From: Nonomuraea dietziae
GTDB lineage: Bacteria; Actinomycetota; Actinomycetes; Streptosporangiales; Streptosporangiaceae
DNA length: 64,000 nt
Assembly: GCF_014195505.1 (NCBI RefSeq)
Contig: NZ_JACIBV010000001.1
Coordinates: 1,116,001-1,180,000, forward strand
Direction of reading: 5' to 3'
In this document: piece after piece, positions 52,627 to 61,446 of the stretch
Numbering within the stretch: position 1 is the first letter of the stretch
Layout of the letters: each line of letters opens with the position of its first letter
The notes under the pieces: model-generated
What the model was told of the DNA's origin: nothing
The model's database searches: none
What the model saw: the letters and a program-made list of their open reading frames with translations, nothing else
Made by a program: the position numbers and the translations under genes

Positions 52627-54327
52627 TCAGGTCGGCGGGGAGTGGTCGCCCTGGCTCGGGCGATCGGGCTTGCGGGAGGCGAGTGGCGAGGCCTCGTCCC
52701 CAGGTGCGATCTCGGCGTGTTCCTCGCCGTGACCGCGTCCGTGGCCGTCGTCCAGCGGGATCTTCTCCCCGCCGTACGCCTTCGACATCCGCCCGCGCAG
52801 CTTGCCCAGCGGACCGCGCACACCCCTCGGCGGGATCCCCTCGGCGTCGGAACCGATCTCCACCTGCCTGATCGCCTCCTTGCCCCGCACGTGTGCCTCG
52901 ATGTCCTCCGCCGCGGGCGTGTGGATCTCGATGAACTCACCGTGCGGCAGCCGCTTGATCACACCCGACTCCACGCCGTGACCGATGACCGCGGCGTCGG
53001 AGCGCTGCAGTCCCAGACAGATGCGGTAGGTGATGATGTAGGCGATCACCGGGCCTGCCAGCACCAGCACCCGGCCGATGTAGGTCGTCCAGTTCAGGCT
53101 GATCTGGAAGAAGGCCGAGATCTCGTCGTTGGCGCCCAGCAGCCACAGCACGCCGTAGAACGTGATGGCCGCCATGCCGATCGAGGTGCGGTGCGGGTTG
53201 TTGCGGGGACGGTCGGCGATGTGGTGCTCGCGGTTGTCGCCGGTCACCCACCGTTCCATGAACGGATACAGCGCCAGGCCGGTCATCACGATGCCCATCG
53301 GCACCAAGGCCGGGATGATGACGCTCAGCGGCAGCGTGCCGAACTCGCTGGTGCCGAACAGGTTGATCTCCCAGGCCGGCATCAGCCGCAGCGAGCCCTC
53401 CAGGAAGCCCATGTAGAAGTCGGGCTGCGAGCCCGCCGAGATGTCGGCAGGCGTGTAGGGGCCGAACGCCCAGATCGGGTTGATCTGCGCGAAGGTCGCC
53501 ATGCCCGCGATCACGGCGAAGGTGAACATGAAGTAGGCGCCGGCTTTCAGCATGAACGCAGGGTAGAACGGCGCGCCGACCACGTTGTGGTTGTTGCGCC
53601 CCTTGCCCGGCATCTGCGTGTGCTTCTGCACCCACATCAGCACCAGGTGGGCCGAGATCAACGCCAGCAGGATGCCCGGGATCAGCAGGATGTGCAGCGA
53701 GTAGAACCTCGCGATGACATCCTCACCCGGGTACTCCCCGCCGAACAGGAAGAAGGTGATGTACGTGCCCACCAGCGGCAGCGAGATCGCCACACCCTCG
53801 GTGATCCGCAGACCCGCACCCGACAGCAGGTCGTCGGGCAGCGAGTAGCCGGTCAGGCCTTCGACCAGTGCCAGCGTCAGCAGCAGCACGCCGATCAGCC
53901 AGTTCAGCTCGCGCGGCTTGCGGTATGCACCCGTGAAGAAGACGCGGAGCATGTGCACCATCATGCCGGCCACGAACAGCAGAGCCGCCCAGTGGTGGAT
54001 CTGCCGCATCAGCAGACCGCCGCGCACCTCGAAGCTGATCTCCAGAGTCGAGGCGTAGGCCTCGGACATCATCACGCCCTTGAGCGGGTCGTAGGGACCG
54101 TCGTAGATCACGTGCATCATGCTGGGCTTGAAGAAGAACGTCAGGAACGTCCCGCTCAGCAGCAGGATGATGAAGGAGTAGAGCGCGATCTCACCCAGCA
54201 GGAACGACCAGTGGTCGGGAAAGATCTTGCGCAGGTTCCGCTTGAGGAAGGTGCCCGCGCCGATGCGATCATCCAGAAACTTCGAAGGACCCGCGATGGC
54301 CTTGGGAACAGCCGTCATGTCGCTCAT
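52627..54327 (-). CDS. qcrB: cytochrome bc complex cytochrome b subunit (QcrB-like)
   Basis: A 566-residue actinobacterial cytochrome b. Eight or nine helices; heme-binding His pairs lie in MRQIHHWAALLFVAGMMVHMLRVFF and FYSLHILLIPGILLALISAHLVLMW. Residues from about 440 form the hydrophilic C-terminal extension typical of actinobacteria. It normally works with QcrA and QcrC; neither is here, so this may be a paralogue. ATG 54327 overlaps the stop of the small membrane protein upstream (ATGA). Confidence 0.92.
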   Translation of the reverse strand: MSDMTAVPKAIAGPSKFLDDRIGAGTFLKRNLRKIFPDHWSFLLGEIALYSFIILLLSGTFLTFFFKPSMMHVIYDGPYDPLKGVMMSEAYASTLEISFEVRGGLLMRQIHHWAALLFVAGMMVHMLRVFFTGAYRKPRELNWLIGVLLLTLALVEGLTGYSLPDDLLSGAGLRITEGVAISLPLVGTYITFFLFGGEYPGEDVIARFYSLHILLIPGILLALISAHLVLMWVQKHTQMPGKGRNNHNVVGAPFYPAFMLKAGAYFMFTFAVIAGMATFAQINPIWAFGPYTPADISAGSQPDFYMGFLEGSLRLMPAWEINLFGTSEFGTLPLSVIIPALVPMGIVMTGLALYPFMERWVTGDNREHHIADRPRNNPHRTSIGMAAITFYGVLWLLGANDEISAFFQISLNWTTYIGRVLVLAGPVIAYIITYRICLGLQRSDAAVIGHGVESGVIKRLPHGEFIEIHTPAAEDIEAHVRGKEAIRQVEIGSDAEGIPPRGVRGPLGKLRGRMSKAYGGEKIPLDDGHGRGHGEEHAEIAPGDEASPLASRKPDRPSQGDHSPPT

Positions 54328-54875
54328 TCCTGGCCCTCTTCCTTTCCATCCGGTCTGTCCCCTGTCTGCCCGTCTCCCGAAGCGCGCCACGAGCGCCGGA
54401 CGACCCAGACGCCCACAGCCGCGCCGCACACGGCCGCCAGCGCGTTGATCGTCGCGCGAACCGTGTCCGAGCCGTAGCCGTAGCCGTTGCCGAGCACGAG
54501 GACGGCCAGCACGACGGCGGCGAGCACGGCGGCTCCCAGCGCCGCGGCCAGGCCCAGTCCCCCGGCGCGGAGGACCCGCGCCCGTCGGGAGCGCGGCTTC
54601 GAGGCGCGTGCGGGGAAGGAGAGGCGCTCGACGACGGCCTGCGGTTGCTCGTCCACCGAGCCCAGGGCGCGCTGCAGGGTCACATCCGACGCTGTCTCGC
54701 TGAGGCAGATCCACTCGCCGTCCTGGATGAACACCGTCGCCCGCGCGGTGCCCGGCACGTTGAGCTGGAGGAAGTCCTCTCCCTCTGGGAACCTGCGGAC
54801 CTGGTAGCGCACGTAGGGCAGCCGCGCGTCGAGCGCGTCGAGAAACTCGTTCAGCCGCCTGTCGGACTGCCCCAT
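54324..54875 (-). CDS. membrane protein coupled to qcrB, function unknown
   Basis: A 183-residue protein I do not recognise. The N-terminal 90 residues are soluble (RLNEFLDALDARLPYVRYQVRRFPEGEDFLQLNVPGTARATVFIQDGEWICLSETASDVTLQRALG), followed by two helices (about 108-130 and 140-160) and a charged tail. Start ATG 54875 with GGGGG 8 nt upstream. Tight ATGA coupling with qcrB suggests a joint role in the membrane, e.g. assembly or regulation (inference). Confidence 0.7.
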   Translation of the reverse strand: MGQSDRRLNEFLDALDARLPYVRYQVRRFPEGEDFLQLNVPGTARATVFIQDGEWICLSETASDVTLQRALGSVDEQPQAVVERLSFPARASKPRSRRARVLRAGGLGLAAALGAAVLAAVVLAVLVLGNGYGYGSDTVRATINALAAVCGAAVGVWVVRRSWRASGDGQTGDRPDGKEEGQE

Positions 54876-55057
54876 ACCACATTCCCCCTTCCTGCATATT
54901 CGCATAAGGGACAAAAGCGGTTGCATGGCAGCCCCCCGCTCAGCGGGATCCGGTGGAGCCCCCGCGCGTCCGCTTCCACCACGGCGGCCTCGCGACGCAT
55001 GCTGGATTCTCCGCTCGGCAAGGAGCACGGCAGCGTCAGGACGAGGCCTGAGCCAGA

Positions 55058-55069
55058 CGGATGCATCTG
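55058..55069. promoter_or_regulatory. CGGATGCATCTG motif upstream of the cruF operon
   Basis: Differs by one base from the perfect palindrome upstream of crtE (63950-63961). It ends 28 nt before the cruF GTG. Candidate common operator of the carotenoid genes. Confidence 0.5.
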
Positions 55070-55097
55070 ATCGACGTCCTCGCTCGAAGGAAGAGCT

Positions 55098-55838
55098 GTG
55101 ACCGATGTCCTCACGCGACGACGTACCGGCTCCGTGGCCGGTGCGCTGCTGCTGTCCGCGATGGTCGCCGCCCAGGTGGCCACCGGGCTGCAGCCCAGGC
55201 CGATCGGCCTGACCAGCCTGGTCGTCATCCTGCTCGCCCTGTCGTCGGTCGCCTTCGCGGCGGCGGCCTGCGGCCTGCGGCGGGCGGTCTCGGCCTTCGC
55301 CTCGGCGGCGGCGCTGGGCTACGGGTCCGAGCTGCTCGGTGTCACCACAGGCGTGCCGTTCGGCGACTACGCCTACACCGCCGTCCTGCAGCCCCAGCTG
55401 TTCGGGGTGCCGGTGATCGTGCCGCTGGCCTGGGCGGGCATGGGGCTGGCCGCGTACGCGGTCGCACGAGGAACCGGTCTGACCCGCATCGGACTCGGGG
55501 CGGTGGCGCTGACCGCGTGGGACCTCTTCCTGGACCCGCAGATGATCAGGCTGGGTCTGTGGGCGTGGGAGCACGACGGCCCCTACCGCGGTGTCCCGCT
55601 CACCAACTTCGCGGGCTGGCTGGTGGTCTCGTTCCTGATGATGGCGCTGATCCATGCCCTAGCGCGCGACACGGCAGACGACACGGGGCTGGTGACGGTG
55701 TACACGGTGATGGCGGTCATGGAGACTCTCGGCTTCGCGCTGGTGTTCCAGCCGCCCGACCCGCTGGTGGCGGCGTGCGGAGGGCTGGCCATGGGGGCGT
55801 TCGCCGTGCTGGCGTGGAGGCGTCGATGGCAGAGGTGA
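55098..55838 (+). CDS. cruF: carotenoid 1,2-hydratase-like membrane protein (CruF/DUF422)
   Basis: A 246-residue protein with about seven membrane helices. LGYGSELLGVTTGVPFGDYAYT and ALTAWDLFLDPQMIRLGLWAWEHDGPYRGVPLTNFAGW are the CruF signatures (conserved E, D, D, W, N). CruF hydrates the terminal psi-end of acyclic carotenoids giving 1-hydroxy groups. GTG 55098 with GGAAGAG upstream. It overlaps the next gene by 13 nt and starts the plus-strand operon. Confidence 0.88.
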   Translation: MTDVLTRRRTGSVAGALLLSAMVAAQVATGLQPRPIGLTSLVVILLALSSVAFAAAACGLRRAVSAFASAAALGYGSELLGVTTGVPFGDYAYTAVLQPQLFGVPVIVPLAWAGMGLAAYAVARGTGLTRIGLGAVALTAWDLFLDPQMIRLGLWAWEHDGPYRGVPLTNFAGWLVVSFLMMALIHALARDTADDTGLVTVYTVMAVMETLGFALVFQPPDPLVAACGGLAMGAFAVLAWRRRWQR

Positions 55839-57271
55839 GCGTGATCGGCGGCGGGGTGGGCGGCATGGTGAGCGCCTTGCTCCTGGCCAGGTCGGGCCAC
55901 GAGGTGCGGCTGTTCGAGCAGCTGCCTCGGCTGGGGGGCAAGCTCGCCGAGCATCGGCGCGACGGTTTCACCTTCTCCCTCGGGCCCTCCCTCCTGACCC
56001 TTCCCGGTGTCTTCCGCGAGCTGGGCGTGCGGCGGGAGCTGGTGGAGTTGAGAGAGCTGTGCCGCTACCGGTTCGCCGACGGCTCGCGGCTGAGCGCCCA
56101 TCGCGATCCTGAGCGGATGGCGGCGGAGGTGGAGCGGCTGGCGCCGGGCCAGGGCGCGCGCTGGCGGGCCTTCCACGCCTGGGCGCGCGGCTGCCTGGAG
56201 GCATCGACCCGCACCTTCTTCGCGGGACCGCTGACCAGGCCGCCGTCGGAGGCGCGACTGTCGGACCTGACGGCGGTGGCGCCCGGCCGTACGCTGGCGG
56301 GGCTCGCGTGCCGTGCCTTCACCGATCGCCGCCTGCGGCAGTACGTCGCCCGCTACGCCACCTACGCCGGCTCCAACCCCTACCGGGCGCCCGCCGCGCT
56401 CGGCTGCATCCCGGCCATCGAACACGACCATGGCGGCTGGTACGTCCCAGGCGGGCTGCCGACCCTCGCCGACGACCTGGCCAGGCTGCTGGAGGAGGCC
56501 CAGGTGGAGGTGCGCCTCTCGGCACGGGTCTGCGAGGTGGTGGCCGGCGGAGGGCGGGTCAGGGCGGTACGGCTCGCCGACGGCGGCGAGGTCGGCTGCG
56601 ACGTGGCGATCGCCAACACGGACGCGGCCGAGCTGTACGGGCACCTGCTCCCTGATCGGCGCAGGCTGCGGCGCATCGCCGCGCTCGGGCCTTCGTCGTC
56701 GGCCTTCCTGCTGCTGGCAGGGGTGGAGGGCCGCACCGAAGGGCTCGCCCATCACTCGATCCTGTTCTCGGCCGACTACCGAGCCGAGTTCGGTGACCTC
56801 TTCGAGCGCCGCAGGCCGCCGCGGGACCCCACCGTCTACGTCGGCTGCGCCTCGGTGGACGACCCCTCCCAGGCCCCTGAGGGCGCGGAGGCCTGGACGA
56901 TGCTGGTCAACGTTCCCGCCCGTGACCCCTCCCGCTGGCCGCTCTCGCCGCAGGCCTATCGAGACCTGGTGCTGGAGCGGCTGGCAGAGCGCGGCCACGA
57001 CCTGTCGGGCCGGCTCCGGTTCGTGGACCTGTTCACCCCTGCCGACCTGCGGGAGCGGTACGGCGCGTGGGGCGGGGCCATCTACGGCGGCGCCTACTCC
57101 GGCCCTCTGGCCCCCTTCCGCCGCCCCGGCAACAGGGGGCCGAGGCGCGGCCTGTACCTGGTCGGCGGCTCGGTCCACCCTGGCGGCGGGCTGCCGCTGG
57201 TCGCGATGGGCGGCAGGATCGTCGCCGACCTCGTCAACCGCGACTTCCCGGTCGGAAAGGCCACCTCGTGA
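55826..57271 (+). CDS. crtD: CrtI-family carotenoid desaturase, CrtD-like
   Basis: A 481-residue flavoprotein: FAD site VSVIGGGVGGMVSALLLARSGHEVRLFEQLPRLGGKL, LGPSLLTLPGVFRELG, and the C-terminal GLYLVGGSVHPGGGLPLVAMGGRIVADLV. As the second CrtI homologue next to CruF, 3,4-desaturation of the 1-hydroxylated carotenoid (CrtD role) is the best guess. It could also be the main desaturase for another end group. ATG 55826 inside cruF. Confidence 0.87.
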   Translation: MAEVSVIGGGVGGMVSALLLARSGHEVRLFEQLPRLGGKLAEHRRDGFTFSLGPSLLTLPGVFRELGVRRELVELRELCRYRFADGSRLSAHRDPERMAAEVERLAPGQGARWRAFHAWARGCLEASTRTFFAGPLTRPPSEARLSDLTAVAPGRTLAGLACRAFTDRRLRQYVARYATYAGSNPYRAPAALGCIPAIEHDHGGWYVPGGLPTLADDLARLLEEAQVEVRLSARVCEVVAGGGRVRAVRLADGGEVGCDVAIANTDAAELYGHLLPDRRRLRRIAALGPSSSAFLLLAGVEGRTEGLAHHSILFSADYRAEFGDLFERRRPPRDPTVYVGCASVDDPSQAPEGAEAWTMLVNVPARDPSRWPLSPQAYRDLVLERLAERGHDLSGRLRFVDLFTPADLRERYGAWGGAIYGGAYSGPLAPFRRPGNRGPRRGLYLVGGSVHPGGGLPLVAMGGRIVADLVNRDFPVGKATS

Positions 57272-58392
57272 AGTGGACCACCGCGCTCGGCCTCGCCCAG
57301 GCCGCCGCCGCCGTCACCGTGGGTGCCAGGCTGGCCAGAGGACGGCGGCGCAGACCGCCGCTTGCTCCCGTGCACCACGTCACGGGCGCGGTCTCGGTCG
57401 TCGTGCCGGCGAGGAACGAGGAGCTTCGCATCGCGCCCTGCCTGAGCGTCGCGCTGGCCGACCCTGCCGTCGCCGAGGTGATCGTGGTGGATGACGAGTC
57501 CACCGACGCGACCGCACGCGTGGCGGCGGGGCTGGGCGCGAAGGTCGTCAGGGCAGAGCCGCTCCCCCCTGGCTGGGTGGGCAAGCAATGGGCGCTGCGG
57601 CAGGGCCTGGCAGCGGCAGGCGGCCAGGTGATAGTCACGCTGGACGCCGACGCCAGGCCCAGGCCCGGCCTGTTCGGCGCGCTGGTCGCGGCTCTGGACG
57701 AGTTCGATCTCGTCTCGGCCGGGCCCCGGTTCGTCTGCGACGGTACGGCCGAGCAGGCGCTGCACGCCTCCTTCCTGGCCACCCTGGTCTACCGCTTCGG
57801 GCCGATCGGCCCGGCCTGCCCGCCCTCGCCCCGGCGGGCCCTGGCCAACGGCCAGTGCATGGCCTTCCGCCGGGCCCCGATGCTCGAGGCGGACGCCTTC
57901 AGCCGCGTGCGCGGCCACATGACCGACGACGTCGCGCTGGCCAGGACGCTGGCGGCCGACGGCTGGCGGACGGCCTTGCTCGACGCGGGGGACCTGCTCC
58001 ACGTGGACATGCACGAGTCGTTCGGCGAGGTGTGGCGGGAGTGGGGCCGCTCGCTTCCGCTGGCCGACGTGACCGGCCCCGCGTGGAAGGCGGCGGACCT
58101 GAGCGTGGTGTGGCTGACGACAGCGCTGCCCGTGCTGCGGCTGCTGACCGGCCGTCCCACCAGGCTGGACCTGGGCCTGCTGGCGATGCGCCTGCTGCTG
58201 ACCTGCGCGTTGCGGGGCAGCTACGTCCGTCCCGGCCCCGGGCTGGCGCTGTCACCCTTGCTCGACCTCGCGACCGCCGTACGCCTGACGCAGGGCACCC
58301 TGCGGCCGGTGCGGACCTGGCGCGGCAGGACCTACCCGCGGCTCACCTCCGGCGCTCGGCCAGCGCCGCCTGACCGAAGCGCAGGCCGATGA
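57268..58392 (+). CDS. family 2 glycosyltransferase, probable carotenoid glycosyltransferase
   Basis: A 374-residue GT-A enzyme: an N-terminal membrane helix, VSVVVPARNEELRIAPCL, VIVVDDESTDATARVA, VIVTLDADARPRPGL (DxD), GQCMAFRRAPMLEADAFSRVRGHMTDDVALARTLAADGWRTAL and C-terminal hydrophobic segments. Similar enzymes (CruC/CrtQ-type) glycosylate hydroxyl groups of acyclic carotenoids. GTG 57268 overlaps the desaturase stop (GTGA). The 3' end overlaps the convergent plsY by 50 nt. Confidence 0.88.
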   Translation: MKWTTALGLAQAAAAVTVGARLARGRRRRPPLAPVHHVTGAVSVVVPARNEELRIAPCLSVALADPAVAEVIVVDDESTDATARVAAGLGAKVVRAEPLPPGWVGKQWALRQGLAAAGGQVIVTLDADARPRPGLFGALVAALDEFDLVSAGPRFVCDGTAEQALHASFLATLVYRFGPIGPACPPSPRRALANGQCMAFRRAPMLEADAFSRVRGHMTDDVALARTLAADGWRTALLDAGDLLHVDMHESFGEVWREWGRSLPLADVTGPAWKAADLSVVWLTTALPVLRLLTGRPTRLDLGLLAMRLLLTCALRGSYVRPGPGLALSPLLDLATAVRLTQGTLRPVRTWRGRTYPRLTSGARPAPPDRSAGR

Positions 58393-58918
58393 GGCACATC
58401 AGCGCGCCCGTGGCCGCCACCTGCTCCACCGAGGTGAAGATCAGCTGCAGCAGAGGCAGGCCGAAGACCCCTGCGCGCGCCCCCCTCGCGAACGACCTGG
58501 TCAGGAGTCCGACGATGGCCAGCACCGCCACGCCCAGCAGGAAGGCGGGCCAGCAGATCACCGCGAACCCGCCTGCGAAGGTGAGAATCGAGCGTCCTCC
58601 GCCCATGCGCGCGAACACGGGCCACGCGTGGCCGGCCATCGCCGCCGCCACCGCCGCGTACACAGGACCCCAGCCGCCGCCCGCCCACAGAGCGCCCGCC
58701 CACAGGCCGACCAACGCCGCCAGGGTGCCCTTCAGCGCGTCACCGGCGAACACCGGTGCCGCGGCGCGCCAGCCCAGCTGTTCCTTCATGTTCCAGAAGC
58801 CGGGATTGCGGTCGCCGACCTCGCGCGGGTCGAAGCCGTGCGCGCGCGCCACCAGGACCGCGACGGGGATCGAGCCGAGAAGGTAACCACCGATGACAGC
58901 GGCGAACCAGGCAGGCAT
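58343..58918 (-). CDS. plsY: PlsY-type acyl-phosphate acyltransferase, divergent
   Basis: A 191-residue membrane protein with five helices. The three PlsY motifs are recognisable but altered: GYLLGSIPVAVLVA (motif 1 kept), GDRNPGFWNMKEQLGW where N.G.TN is usual (motif 2), and GHAWPVFARMGGGRSI where GH..P.F..FKGGKG is usual (motif 3). PlsY acylates glycerol-3-phosphate with acyl-phosphate. Changes in the glycerol-phosphate site and the carotenoid context suggest another acceptor, e.g. a carotenoid sugar. Its 5' end overlaps that of the divergent crtA by 26 nt. Confidence 0.8.
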   Translation of the reverse strand: MPAWFAAVIGGYLLGSIPVAVLVARAHGFDPREVGDRNPGFWNMKEQLGWRAAAPVFAGDALKGTLAALVGLWAGALWAGGGWGPVYAAVAAAMAGHAWPVFARMGGGRSILTFAGGFAVICWPAFLLGVAVLAIVGLLTRSFARGARAGVFGLPLLQLIFTSVEQVAATGALMCLIGLRFGQAALAERRR

Positions 58919-59600
58919 CGCTTCATTCCACCTTGTCAGGTATGCGGACCTGAGCGCCATGCGCTCCATGGCCTTCGACCGGCCGCTGCTGCGGCGCACC
59001 GGCGGACTGCTGTTCCACCGCCTGCTCGGCACCGGCCGGGCGGCGTCCATGAGCCTCGGCGCGGACCTGCGCCGCTGGGCGCTGTTCGCGGTGTGGCGCG
59101 AGGAGGCCGCGCTGGAGGCGTTCCTGTGCCGCTCCCCCATCGCCGAGCGGTGGCGCGGCCAGGCGCGGGAGTCCTGGCACGTACGGCTGGCGCCCCTGGC
59201 CTGGCGCGGGCGGTGGGGCGGCCGAGACCCCTTCGCAGGGACGGCCAGGCCACCGCGTGGAGCGCACGAAGGCCCCGTGGCCGTGCTCACCAGGGCGTCG
59301 ATCAGGCCGTCCAGGCTGGCCGCCTTCTACCGCTCGGTCCCCCGGGTGGACCGCCTCCTGGCGGAGCAGCGCGGATGTCTGGCCTCCGTCGGCGTCGGCG
59401 AGTGGCCACTGGCACGCCAGGCCACCTTCTCCTTGTGGCGCGGCGTGGACGAGGTGAACGGCTTCGCCTACGGTGACGCCGCGCACCGGACGGTGATCGA
59501 CAGGGTACGGTCCGAGGACTGGTACGCCGAGGAGCTGTTCGCCCGCTTCATCCCCTATGCCAGCCAGGGCAGCTGGAACGGCGCCGACCCGTTGGCCTGA
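58893..59600 (+). CDS. crtA: CrtA-like carotenoid 2-monooxygenase (spheroidene monooxygenase family)
   Basis: A 235-residue protein: FHLVRYADLSAMRSMAFDRPLLRRTGGLLFHRLLGTG aligns with the CrtA N-terminus (FGQMGFARPALAR.PGL.F.KL.G.G), and VLTRASIRPSRLAAFYRSVPRVDRLL and VRSEDWYAEELFARFIPYASQGSWNG with its C-terminus. Spheroidene monooxygenase introduces a 2-keto group next to a 1-hydroxy/methoxy group, consistent with the presence of CruF. ATG 58893 has AAGG 9 nt upstream. It ends 5 nt from the convergent plsX stop. Confidence 0.85.
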   Translation: MTAANQAGIASFHLVRYADLSAMRSMAFDRPLLRRTGGLLFHRLLGTGRAASMSLGADLRRWALFAVWREEAALEAFLCRSPIAERWRGQARESWHVRLAPLAWRGRWGGRDPFAGTARPPRGAHEGPVAVLTRASIRPSRLAAFYRSVPRVDRLLAEQRGCLASVGVGEWPLARQATFSLWRGVDEVNGFAYGDAAHRTVIDRVRSEDWYAEELFARFIPYASQGSWNGADPLA

Positions 59601-59605
59601 CCCGT

Positions 59606-60547
59606 TCACGGCGTCGTCCTCGGCCGGCCGCCTGCCAGATCGCGTGCCACCTGGCAGGCCCGGGCGATCGTCGCCGCTCCCGAGGAGCCGTGCGCGACGA
59701 TCAGCGTCCCCCGCAGGCCCAGCAGCGCGGCGCCGCCGTGAGTCTCGGGGTCGTAACGGCGGGCCACCACCGCGAGGTCCTCGGGCGCGGCGATCCCTGC
59801 CGCGGCCGTCATCGACAGGGCGGTCCGCACACATCCCTCGACGCTCTTCAGCACGATGTTGCCAGTGAACCCGTCGGTGACGATCACGTCGACCCGCCCT
59901 GCGAGCACGTCGTGCCCCTCGACGTTGCCGTGGAAGCGCACCGGCAGCTCGTGGAGCAGCCGGCCCGCGCCCCTGATCAGCCGGTTGCCCTTGTCCGGCT
60001 CCGATCCGATCGACAGCAGCCCCACCAGCGGATCGGGCACGCCGAACACCAGGCGGGCGTAGGTAGTGCCGAGAACGCCGAACTGGGCGACCATCTCCGG
60101 AGTCGGATCGGCGGTGGCGCCCGCGTCGACGAGGACGGTCGACCCGCCTGGCAGCGTCGGCAGCGCCACCGCCAGCGCCGGGCGCAGCACCCCTTCGGCC
60201 CTGCCGATCAGGCGGACCGCGCAGGAGACCACCGCGCCGGTGGAGCCCGCCGAGACGAACGCCGCGCCCTCGCCGCGCCGTACCAGCTCGCAGCCCACGG
60301 CCAGGCTCGTCGAAGCGCCGGCCGTGGCCGGCGCGCCGCGCTCGGACATGGGAACCGCCTCGTCGGCGTGGACGACGGGGATCTCGGTGGCGTCGTGCCG
60401 TTCCAGTTCTTCGCGTACCTCGCGTTCGCGGCCGACCAGCACGACGGGCACGCCGTGCGTCCGCCATGCGGCCACCGCGCCCCTGACGATCTCGGACGGG
60501 CCATGATCACCGCCCATGGCGTCGAGGACGACTGGAGCGGCGCTCAT
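59606..60547 (-). CDS. plsX: PlsX-like acyl-ACP:phosphate acyltransferase
   Basis: A 313-residue soluble homologue: VVLDAMGGDHGPSEIVRGAVAAW, ASTSLAVGCELVRRGEGAAFVSAGSTGAVVSCAV, PTLPGGSTVLVDAGATADPTPEMVAQFG, PLVGLLSIGSEPDKGN and VIVTDGFTGNIVLKSVEGCV. PlsX makes acyl-phosphate from acyl-ACP, the donor for PlsY. Last gene of the crtE-I-B-plsX operon; its ATG overlaps the crtB stop (ATGA), so it is tightly coupled to carotenoid synthesis rather than to fab genes. Confidence 0.92.
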   Translation of the reverse strand: MSAAPVVLDAMGGDHGPSEIVRGAVAAWRTHGVPVVLVGREREVREELERHDATEIPVVHADEAVPMSERGAPATAGASTSLAVGCELVRRGEGAAFVSAGSTGAVVSCAVRLIGRAEGVLRPALAVALPTLPGGSTVLVDAGATADPTPEMVAQFGVLGTTYARLVFGVPDPLVGLLSIGSEPDKGNRLIRGAGRLLHELPVRFHGNVEGHDVLAGRVDVIVTDGFTGNIVLKSVEGCVRTALSMTAAAGIAAPEDLAVVARRYDPETHGGAALLGLRGTLIVAHGSSGAATIARACQVARDLAGGRPRTTP

Positions 60548-61446
60548 GGCAGCTCCACGCTGACGCGCCGTTCCTGCCTGCCCGCGCTCGACGCGGCCAG
60601 CAGGTGGCGGGTGAAGATGGCCAGCTTGCGCCGCCGCGGCACCCGCGCCCGCCGCCCCAGCACCTCGAACCCGGCGCGTTCGATCTCGGCGAGGATGCCG
60701 CCGTACAGGTGGTAGGCGGCCTGTACGCAGGGCCGCGAGGAGGGCGTGAGCAGGTCGACGCCCTCCAGGGCCAGGCGGTAGTGGCGGTGGGCGCGTTCGG
60801 CCTCGAAGGCCAGCAGCCGCCGTACGGCGGGGGTGACCGTGTGCCCGCGCAGGTCCTCCTCGGTGACACCGAACGCGGACAGGTCGGCCGCCGGCAGGTA
60901 GATGCGCCCTCTGTCGAGGTCCTCGGTGACGTCGCGGAGGAAGTTGGTGAGCTGGAAGGCGAGGCCGAGCTGGCGCGCCGGCTCCCTGGCCGCCGCCTCG
61001 GCGCCGGGCAGCGGCTCCAGGATCGGCAGCATCATGGTGCCGATGACCGCCGCCGAGCCCTCCATGTACTCCAGCAGCTCGTCGTAGGTGGCGTAGCGGG
61101 TCACCGTGAGGTCCGCGCGCATCGAACGCAGGAAGGCGGCCAGCTCACGCTGGTCGATGCCGAACGAGCGCACGGTGTGGGCCAGAGCGGGCAGCACCGG
61201 ATCCTCGACGGGCGCGCCCGACAGGGCCGCGCTCAGACGGGCGGACAGGGCGTCGAGCGCCTCCGCCCTGTCCGAGCGCATCTCGAAGGAGTCGACGATC
61301 TCGTCGGCGTAGCGGGCGAAACCGTACAGGGCGTGGACGTGACGCCGCTTCCACGAGGGAAGCAGCCGCGTCGCGAGGTAGTACGAGCGGCCGTATCGGG
61401 CGTGCAGCCGGCGGCACCGTTCGTAGCTCGCGGTCAGGCTGCTCAT
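60544..61446 (-). CDS. crtB: phytoene synthase
   Basis: A 300-residue trans-isoprenyl synthase. Asp-rich motifs are in GFARYADEIVDSF and LTNFLRDVTEDLDRGRIYLP; MEGSAAVIGTMMLPIL is conserved. It joins two GGPP to phytoene. ATG 61446 overlaps the crtI stop (ATGA); the C-terminal region is basic (RRRKLAIF). Confidence 0.95.
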   Translation of the reverse strand: MSSLTASYERCRRLHARYGRSYYLATRLLPSWKRRHVHALYGFARYADEIVDSFEMRSDRAEALDALSARLSAALSGAPVEDPVLPALAHTVRSFGIDQRELAAFLRSMRADLTVTRYATYDELLEYMEGSAAVIGTMMLPILEPLPGAEAAAREPARQLGLAFQLTNFLRDVTEDLDRGRIYLPAADLSAFGVTEEDLRGHTVTPAVRRLLAFEAERAHRHYRLALEGVDLLTPSSRPCVQAAYHLYGGILAEIERAGFEVLGRRARVPRRRKLAIFTRHLLAASSAGRQERRVSVELP

